Positions 6,853 to 11,529 of a DNA stretch of 11,529 bases are shown one piece after another (positions within the stretch are counted from its first letter, which is position 1; every line of letters begins with the position of its first letter). Both the position numbers and the translations under genes were made by a program. The notes under the pieces were generated by a model that saw only the letters and a list, made by a program, of their open reading frames with translations, did no database searches and had not been told where the DNA came from. Source of the DNA: Rhodanobacteraceae bacterium (GTDB taxonomy: Bacteria > Pseudomonadota > Gammaproteobacteria > Xanthomonadales > Rhodanobacteraceae); the NCBI GenBank assembly GCA_012270595.1, contig JAAXIA010000036.1, forward strand, positions 1 through 11,529, read 5' to 3'.

Positions 6853-7299
6853 TTATCTTGCGCCCTTGACTATCGGCATCTGCGCAGCATGCCAGGATGC
6901 TACACCACCGGCTAGCACATAAACTTGAGTAAACCCGACCCTGCTAAGGCGTGAAGCCGCTTTCGCTGCATTACCACGTCCGTCCTTGTCGATAAGCACC
7001 ACAGGAAGTTCTTTGGCTTTAGCCAATTCCTTGTGCTCTGGATCAAACTGACTCATGGCAATATGCCTGGAACCGGGGACGTGCATCTTGTCAAAATCAG
7101 CGTAGGCTGAAAGATCTACCAATAATGGTTTGTTGCGATTAATCAACATGGTCAACGCCGCCGGTGTAAGCTCCTTGTATGGGCGCATCATCGAGGTTGC
7201 GTAGCTAATGATGACGGCTAGCAGCAGCAACACAAAAAGCGCTGAAAGGATAAAGTGATGGTGAAGGAATGGGGGCAGTCTATGCAGGAAATCGCTCAT
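6853..7299 (-). CDS. Membrane-anchored rhodanese-fold protein lacking the catalytic cysteine
   Basis: The 148-residue protein resembles the YibN group: a short N-terminus (MSDFLHRLPPFL), one hydrophobic membrane segment (about 16-33), then a single rhodanese domain facing the cytoplasm or periplasm. Domain landmarks are LTPAALTMLI (44-53), LLVDLS (59-64), HVPGSRHI (73-80), and Y-V-L-A-G-G-V-A-S-W (127-136), close to the usual vyxLxGGixxW. At the active-site loop, where the family reads vvxxCrxGxrS, this protein reads VVLIDKDGRGNAA, so Asp104 replaces the sulfur-carrying Cys. The usual Arg after VD is also absent. It is probably not a sulfurtransferase; a binding or scaffold role is inferred. 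The start at 7299 matches the family N-terminus; ATG 7341 would add 14 residues without a visible ribosome-binding site. It lies 84 bases downstream of the lipoprotein gene, likely in the same operon. Confidence 0.92.
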   Translation of the reverse strand: MSDFLHRLPPFLHHHFILSALFVLLLLAVIISYATSMMRPYKELTPAALTMLINRNKPLLVDLSAYADFDKMHVPGSRHIAMSQFDPEHKELAKAKELPVVLIDKDGRGNAAKAASRLSRVGFTQVYVLAGGVASWHAAQMPIVKGAR

Positions 7300-7383
7300 G
7301 CTATTTAAATCCAGGTTGTGCGGCCAAACCGCTTTTATCATGCCGAACGGGCATTGTACGGCATTGCCCGCTACTGCGGTGTT

Positions 7384-7791
7384 TTAATATTCTATGTGCG
7401 GTAGCCCGCTTTCCAGCCACCAGCGCTTCGCCCGTTTATCGTAATGCCAGATCTGATGGTCGATGATGCGCCGTTCAGACTGGCTATGGCGGTTAATGAG
7501 ATCGATGTTTACCTCCTGGGTTACGCAGTTTTGACTGCGGAAAATCGGGCCATCGCCCTCATCATAGCCACCAATCTGAACCTGCTGAAATCGGGCCTTG
7601 TCCAGCGCACTTAGTGGATGCATCGCGCGCACTTTCGGATCAACGAACTGCCAAGCGCGAGAAAAACCATCCCAACGCACAATGTTGGCATAGGCCCACA
7701 GGGTATCACTCAAACTCTGACGGCGCTCAGCGGAAGCGCAACCGCCCAAGAGTAACAGCAGCGTCAACAGGCCAATCCCGGCGCAATACAT
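7384..7791 (-). CDS. Small lipoprotein of unknown function
   Basis: The 135-residue product begins with a hydrophobic stretch ending in the lipobox LGGC (Cys18), so it should be lipidated and held in the cell envelope. The mature part has an aromatic-rich start (SDTLWAYANIVRWDGF), a VDPKVR segment, a QVQIGGYDEG turn and a WHYDKRAKRWWLESGLP ending. Compact shape and alternating polarity suggest one alpha/beta domain; I do not recognise a named family. The ATG at 7791 follows AGGAGA by 6 bases. An alternative TTG 21 bases upstream would add seven residues with two arginines (a more typical signal-peptide start) but has no good ribosome-binding site. The rhodanese-fold gene follows on the same strand. 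Confidence 0.86.
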   Translation of the reverse strand: MYCAGIGLLTLLLLLGGCASAERRQSLSDTLWAYANIVRWDGFSRAWQFVDPKVRAMHPLSALDKARFQQVQIGGYDEGDGPIFRSQNCVTQEVNIDLINRHSQSERRIIDHQIWHYDKRAKRWWLESGLPHIEY

Positions 7792-8200
7792 AGACACTCT
7801 CCTAACTGTCAAGGCCCACTTGATTCTTTATTGGTTTGGAGAAGATGTCGGATCGTTTCCGTCATCATTCTTTCGATTACCTTTTGAATATTGCCCTTTC
7901 AAGATCCCATCTTTTGCCATGGAATTATCATGGAAAAAACAGGCGTGCACTCCCATTCATTTTTCTGCAACTAAATAATGGAATCAGTATATGACAGAGA
8001 AATACTTGATGGGAAATCGACTACTTGATTAACTTTCTTCAAAATGATTCTATCGCCAGATCGATGTGATTCAGGACACAAAAAAATCACATCCAGCTCT
8101 GTCGTTGCCTGAAGCTGATGCTCAACGCCGATGGTACCATCTGGCCTCAAAGTGCAGAATGAATCATAGCGGCCTCCGTAGGTAATATGCCGATAAGGCC
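7792..8200. other. 409-base AT-rich intergenic gap
   Basis: I find no supported gene; the longest frames opened by ATG here are under 25 codons without ribosome-binding sites. Most of the stretch (about 7850-8100) is clearly AT-richer than either flank. A perfect 9-bp inverted repeat, GATGTGATT (8063-8071) and AATCACATC (8085-8093), has a 13-base spacer. The composition changes abruptly to GC-rich at about 8200, where the recombinase pseudogene ends. Confidence 0.6.
7798..7803 (-). promoter_or_regulatory. Ribosome-binding site of the lipoprotein gene
   Basis: Minus-strand AGGAGA lies 6 bases before the ATG at 7791. It decides between that ATG and the upstream in-frame TTG. Confidence 0.65.
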
Positions 8201-8772
8201 CTAACCTTCATCGCCCTGTGCGTCGTCGTCGGCCAACGCGCGATAGAGCGTGGACTTGCCGATTTTCAGCACGCCCGCCGCCTCGCGCACGGTCATTCCA
8301 TGCTCGTCAATGAACCGTCGCGCCTTCGCCAGCATCGGGGCCGACACGCTGCGCCGCCTGCCGCCTGTGATGCCCTTAGCCTTCCGGGCTTCAAGGGCAG
8401 CCTTGGTGCGCTCGCGAATCAAGGTTCGCTCGAAGTCGGCCAGCATCGCCATAATGTTGAAGAACAGCCCCCTGTGCTGGTCGTCGTGTCGATCTCCGCG
8501 TTAGTGAGCGAGCGAAAGCCGACGCCGCGCCTGCCCAGCTCGTCCACCAAGGCGACCAAATGGGCGAGCGAACGGCCTAGCCGGTCGATCTTCCACACTA
8601 CAAGGGTGTCATTGGGACGAAGGTAGGCCAAAGCCGCGTCCAGCCCCTCGCGCCGATCCTTCGCGCCGCTCGCCACGTCCTCAAAGATGCGCTGGCACTC
8701 CGCCTTTTTCAGCGCCGCTATCTGTGGGGCCAAATCCTGCTCCGGGGTCGAAACGCGCGCGTAGCCAATCAG
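8201..8772 (-). pseudogene. Serine recombinase (Tn3-type resolvase/invertase), frameshifted and without a normal start
   Basis: Resolvases resolve transposon cointegrates using an active-site serine. Reading down from 8772 gives IGYARVSTPEQD with the catalytic Ser of YARVS, then ALKKAECQRIFEDVASGAK, LVVWKIDRLGRSL and EIDTTTSTGG. At a run of five G (plus-strand C at 8468-8472) the frame breaks. One added base restores LFFNIMAMLADFERTLIRERT, a linker, and the C-terminal helix-turn-helix MTVREAAGVLKIGKSTLYRAL, for about 190 residues in all, the normal size. The codon at the expected start is CTG where the family has ATG, and no other in-frame start exists before IGYARVS. Both lesions argue for a dead gene, although a sequencing error in the G run could explain the frameshift. 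The GC content is well above that of the flanks, consistent with mobile origin. Confidence 0.9.
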
Positions 8773-9197
8773 CGCGCCCCCGCCACTGGGCCGGGCATTT
8801 CTGGTGTCTTGCCGTCCTCCTGATCGCGCATAGGCTATCCGTGCTGCCGTCCTCGCTGGTCGGCCAGCCAGTCGACCCGGTTCAGCACCAGCGCCGCCAC
8901 CAACCCCGCGTCGGTCGAAAGGACGCCAAGGCCATCCTCCCGACGCGCATAAAGGCTGACCCTAACAATCGTCTCCAAGGTGCCGCTCATTCTCTGCGCC
9001 GATGGAGCGCATTGGCACTTTGCGCGCGGCACAGGACATTACCAAGACCATTCTCGCCGGTTTTCATCGCAAGGAGCTTGCCGCCACCAAGCTATTCAGA
9101 AGGGGTATTTTCCCTTAAAGGTTCGCGCTTCACAGGCCATATCCCGTACCGGTGGTGCGCCTACCCGCTTTCGCCATACGCAGATTTGCGGTTTTAT
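8773..9197. other. 425-base region between the recombinase relic and the citrate synthase gene
   Basis: Up to about 9070 the DNA keeps the high GC content of the recombinase islet; after that it becomes AT-richer towards the citrate synthase gene. The only coding candidate is the weak minus-strand frame at 8835-8990. AAGGG-N7-CCCTT near 9100-9116 forms a short stem, without a T-run on either strand. I do not see transposon terminal inverted repeats or a recognisable resolution site. Confidence 0.5.
8835..8990 (-). CDS. Possible small protein upstream of the recombinase relic, unrecognised
   Basis: A 51-codon frame begins MSGTLETIVRVSLYARREDG and continues through ALVLNRVDWLADQ to a TAG at 8837-8835. 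AGAGA lies immediately before the ATG, too close for a good ribosome-binding site; another ATG exists 14 codons upstream (9032). Past the TAG the same frame stays open for about 21 more codons, to a TGA that overlaps the resolvase CTG (as CTGA, like an ATGA coupling). It may be the remnant of a small gene co-transcribed with the resolvase and interrupted by a nonsense change. I know no family for it, and chance in GC-rich DNA is a real alternative. Confidence 0.25.
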   Translation of the reverse strand: MSGTLETIVRVSLYARREDGLGVLSTDAGLVAALVLNRVDWLADQRGRQHG

Positions 9198-10322
9198 TCA
9201 ATCAAGATTCGGCAATTCCGGTGCCTTCTCTTTCGGTTCAGGGCCAATGTAAATAGAAGATGGCCGGATAAGCCGGTTATTTTCAGCCTGCTCAAGAATA
9301 TTGGCAGACCAACCGGCGATCCGCGCCATGCAAAAGGTAGACGTGTAAAGGCTTCTGGGCAGTTCAACCGTCCGCAAGACCCCAGCTGCCCAGAACTCAA
9401 GATTGGGATAAAGTCTACGGCCTGGCTTATATTCTTCAAGCAGGCGCACCGCTTCTTTTTCCACGAGCAAGCTGAGTTTAAACAACCGGCTTTCACTGGC
9501 AAACTTCTTGACGATCCCCCTAAGCGCAGCGGAACGCGGGTCATAGGTTTTATAGACCCGATGCCCAAATCCCATGAGCCTTTCGCCCTTATCAAGCTGA
9601 GCACGCAACCATGGCTCAACGTTTTGTTCCGAACCAATGGCATCGAGCATATCATCCACCATGGAAGGGGCACCGCCATGCAAAGGGCCAATCAGGGCAC
9701 CAATGGCACCGGTAATCGCAGACACAATGTCCGAGCGTGTGGAGGTAATGACCCTGGCCGTAAAGGTGGAAGCATTGCTACCATGGTCAGCACTCAAAAT
9801 AAGATAAGCGTCCAGTGCTTTTGCCATGGCCTGGGAGGGCTTCGTGTGATGCAGCATGTATAAATAGTTGGCTGCATGCCCCAGAGAGCTATCCGGAGAA
9901 GGACACTTTTTACCTGCATGGTAATTGTGGTGATAGGCAATCATCGTCGGGGCTTTTGCCAGAATGTCAATAGCCTGATCGTGACCAGGTGGCCATGACT
10001 CGCCGGCAACCGGTAACGCCGAAATGGCCGTACGAATAACCTGCATCGGCGTGGCGTCCTTATGGATTAGCTCAATAATCTTTTCCAGTTCGGGCGACAG
10101 GAAACGCCTTGAAGCAAGCAGGGTGTGAAATTCCTTTTCCTTTTGAGTATTGGGAAGTTCGCCGTACCATAATAAATAAACGACAACCTCAAAAGAATAG
10201 CGCTCTACCAGTTCCTGAACCCAATGGCCACGATAAACAAGCTGGCCCTTATTACCCCTGACATCAGAAATTCTGGTTTCAGCGATGGCTACGCCTTCCA
10301 GTCCGATTCTCAATTCATTCAT
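9198..10322 (-). CDS. Short-type citrate/2-methylcitrate synthase family protein with Asp-to-Glu at the catalytic position
   Basis: The family condenses acetyl-CoA (or propionyl-CoA) with oxaloacetate. The 374-residue length is that of the short CitZ/PrpC-like type, not the roughly 430-residue proteobacterial GltA. Landmarks are GLEGVAIAETRISDVRG near the start, LVYRGH, ADHGSNASTFTARV (His180), GPLHGGAPS (His215), GFGHRVYKTYDPR (His254) and NRLIRPSSIYIGP near the end. The third catalytic residue, an Asp in the family's NVDFYS/NLDWFS motif, is Glu309 here (PNLEFWAAG). ATG 10322 follows GAGGAG by 9 bases and matches family N-termini. The DNA is AT-richer than priA or the methyltransferase gene, and a recombinase relic lies downstream, so acquisition is plausible. 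Citrate versus methylcitrate synthesis cannot be told by eye, and activity may be altered. Confidence 0.94.
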   Translation of the reverse strand: MNELRIGLEGVAIAETRISDVRGNKGQLVYRGHWVQELVERYSFEVVVYLLWYGELPNTQKEKEFHTLLASRRFLSPELEKIIELIHKDATPMQVIRTAISALPVAGESWPPGHDQAIDILAKAPTMIAYHHNYHAGKKCPSPDSSLGHAANYLYMLHHTKPSQAMAKALDAYLILSADHGSNASTFTARVITSTRSDIVSAITGAIGALIGPLHGGAPSMVDDMLDAIGSEQNVEPWLRAQLDKGERLMGFGHRVYKTYDPRSAALRGIVKKFASESRLFKLSLLVEKEAVRLLEEYKPGRRLYPNLEFWAAGVLRTVELPRSLYTSTFCMARIAGWSANILEQAENNRLIRPSSIYIGPEPKEKAPELPNLD

Positions 10323-10331
10323 GCAGACACA

Positions 10332-10337
10332 CTCCTC
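10332..10337 (-). promoter_or_regulatory. Ribosome-binding site of the citrate synthase gene
   Basis: Minus-strand GAGGAG lies 9 bases before the ATG at 10322. It supports that start over an in-frame start 15 codons further upstream. Confidence 0.65.
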
Positions 10338-10369
10338 AATCAGGTGATCAAGTAATAAGGCACTCACCT

Positions 10370-10392
10370 CTTTACTCAGTGATTAAGTAAAG
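10370..10392. repeat. Inverted repeat, candidate operator of the citrate synthase gene
   Basis: CTTTACT and AGTAAAG are exact reverse complements separated by CAGTGATTA. The 16-bp centre-to-centre distance and the location upstream of the citrate synthase start fit a dimeric repressor site. This is inferred from geometry only. Confidence 0.35.
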
Positions 10393-10708
10393 GCAATGTG
10401 CTCAAGGTTAAGGGCTCTGGGCAGGACGGATCTTCAAGGACAACCACTCAGAGCAACCAGGGAAAGCTGGTTATTTCTTTACTTTGCAAAATCCACGGAT
10501 AGCAAACACATCAACTGGAACAGAAGAGTTTATGTCCCACAGCAAAAAATAAAGCCATCGGTATCCCGGGTACAGCTGCTTAAGCTTCGACGAAAGCTAA
10601 CCGGGAGATTGTAACCGTTATCCAGCTAGTTGTCCAGCGGATAGGTCAAGCTGGTGGGCGTATGGGGTACATGAGATAGGTTTTTGGGAAGGCGCGCGGA
10701 TATGGCAG

Positions 10709-11529
10709 TTACAAACGCCCAGCCTGATTGGCTGCGTGCAGTTCCTCGGTCAATGTCGATGACTCCAGGCCGCGCGTAAACAACATCACCTGGAAGCGCT
10801 CACCCATCTGGTCGGGTAAGGTAAGGCGTTTGACCTCCTGTGACAGGCGCAAGCGTGTCTCTTCGTCAGTAGCCCCGGCGCATGCTTCCTCAAACTTTTG
10901 CGCCAAACCCGCAGCGAGCAAAAACTGTGCCTGTGGTAAATAGCTCGCCACCGTGAAACCGGCCTGATGACCGGCTTCGGCCAACGCCGTGAAATCGACC
11001 GAAGCGCTGAGATCATTAAGACCAGGCAACCACAATGGATCACTGTGGGCATGATGGCGATAATGCGCTATCAGCGTGCCATCACTACGCCCGGGCAGAT
11101 AAAACTCTCGACGCACATAGCCATAATCCACAAACAACATGGCACCCAACTCGAGATTACCGGCAATGGCCTGGATCCAGTATGGAAGTTGTGGCAACAC
11201 TTCAGAACGGTAACCTTCGCCCAAGCTACGACCAAGATCACGCTCAAGATGGCGCACCGCAGCGGTAACCAGCACATCAGCGCTACGATCAACACGCACC
11301 AAGGTCTGCTTGTCATCCAGTACCACATGCTCCTCGTACACTTTCCCACTCTTGATGGCAAAGCGGGTTACCGGAAGTGCGTCGATCACTTCATTAGCCA
11401 GGAGCACGCCACGCCAGCTCTGCTCGGGTGGGCGATTCAGCCACCGGACACGTGCCAGCAACTCTGGCGATAACGTGCTAACAAGGCGTTCGCGTTGGCG
11501 CTGACGCAAATCAGCACTCGGCTCCAAGA
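10709..11529 (-). CDS. MidA/NDUFAF7-type SAM-dependent methyltransferase, C-terminal part
   Basis: This is a class I methyltransferase of the Methyltransf_28/COG1565 group. The mitochondrial member NDUFAF7 methylates an arginine of a complex I subunit; bacterial substrates are mostly unknown. The frame is open to the right edge, so the gene is partial. The first residues (EPSADLRQRQRERL) correspond to the interior EpSxxLrxrQ motif, and the apparent TTG at 11527 is an internal Leu codon. Further signatures are LLANEVIDALPVTRF, FVDYGYVRREFYLPGR, GTLIAHYRHHAHSDPL and PGLNDLSASVDFTALAEAG. About 270 residues are present of a usual 380-400; the missing N-terminus carries the glycine-rich SAM-binding loop. 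The stop is followed by about 390 bases before the citrate synthase start, so the two are probably separate transcripts. Confidence 0.93.
   Translation of the reverse strand, partial: LEPSADLRQRQRERLVSTLSPELLARVRWLNRPPEQSWRGVLLANEVIDALPVTRFAIKSGKVYEEHVVLDDKQTLVRVDRSADVLVTAAVRHLERDLGRSLGEGYRSEVLPQLPYWIQAIAGNLELGAMLFVDYGYVRREFYLPGRSDGTLIAHYRHHAHSDPLWLPGLNDLSASVDFTALAEAGHQAGFTVASYLPQAQFLLAAGLAQKFEEACAGATDEETRLRLSQEVKRLTLPDQMGERFQVMLFTRGLESSTLTEELHAANQAGRL

Larger units (their letters stand above)
10323..10708. other. 386-base intergenic region upstream of the citrate synthase gene
   Basis: I see no supported gene. A 7-bp inverted repeat, CTTTACT (10370-10376) and AGTAAAG (10386-10392) with a 9-base spacer, lies about 50-70 bases before the citrate synthase start and could be an operator. 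No promoter with both boxes is convincing. CCAGC/GCTGG (10634-10638 and 10650-10654) forms a short stem downstream of the methyltransferase stop, without a T-run. The plus-strand frame from 10396 to 10614 has no family-like features. Confidence 0.5.

Noticed and set aside
8066..8090. TGTGA and TCACA motifs considered as a CRP site
   Set aside because: The half-sites are separated by far more than the 6 bases required for CRP.
9002..9118. 38-codon plus-strand frame with TKTILAGF, reminiscent of the AceK N-terminus (which would fit next to a citrate synthase)
   Set aside because: Only about eight residues look alike, and the conserved segment that should follow is absent. It is too short to separate from chance.
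8724..9863. Long open frame on the plus strand (379 codons)
   Set aside because: It runs antisense through the recombinase relic and half of the citrate synthase gene. The translation is rich in Arg, Pro and His, with no family signature, as expected of a shadow frame in GC-rich coding DNA.
10396..10614. 72-codon plus-strand frame between the citrate synthase and methyltransferase genes
   Set aside because: It has no good ribosome-binding site, no domain-like features, and a basic composition typical of random frames. It overlaps the citrate synthase upstream region.
11310..11527. TTG at 11527 as the start of the methyltransferase
   Set aside because: The sequence right after it matches an internal motif of the family, and the frame is open to the edge. 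The true start is outside the window.
1..11529. CRISPR arrays, tRNA genes and rRNA genes
   Set aside because: No regularly spaced direct repeats of CRISPR type and no tRNA- or rRNA-like conserved sequence were seen on either strand. The only RNA gene recognised is rnpB.

Overview
The window looks like a chromosomal segment of a gammaproteobacterium with moderate GC content. The main evidence is the block rnpB–rsmI–lpoA–yraN. LpoA and YraN have their best-known homologues in this class, and rnpB lies near rsmI in several of its genomes. No species is named because nothing in the sequence fixes one.

Layout, left to right. (1) The 5' part of the RNase P RNA gene (rnpB, minus strand) is cut by the left edge, and rsmI (16S rRNA 2'-O-ribose methyltransferase) lies upstream of it on the same strand. 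(2) lpoA (outer-membrane lipoprotein activator of a class A penicillin-binding protein) runs divergently from rsmI and is coupled to yraN by a TAATG overlap. (3) An AT-richer interval follows. It holds one small exported protein of unknown function (3643-4056), with tandem repeats in front of it, and then a 540-base intergenic region with several inverted repeats, an A/T-rich tract and a cluster of DnaA-box-like nonamers. (4) priA (replication-restart helicase) lies directly downstream of that cluster. (5) Converging on priA is a minus-strand pair: a small lipoprotein and a membrane-anchored rhodanese-fold protein that lacks the catalytic cysteine. (6) An AT-rich gap leads into a sharply GC-rich islet (about 8200-9070) carrying a frameshifted serine recombinase (resolvase) pseudogene. 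(7) A short-type citrate synthase family gene (minus strand) has glutamate where the family has its catalytic aspartate. (8) At the right edge is the C-terminal part of a MidA/NDUFAF7-type SAM-dependent methyltransferase, cut by the window.

Functionally the core is housekeeping: tRNA and rRNA maturation, cell-wall synthase activation and replication restart. Two stretches look accessory: 3432-4596 (secreted protein plus structured, DnaA-box-bearing spacer) and about 7800-10700 (recombinase relic plus atypical citrate synthase). The observation most worth testing is the DnaA-box, A/T-tract and hairpin arrangement just upstream of priA.
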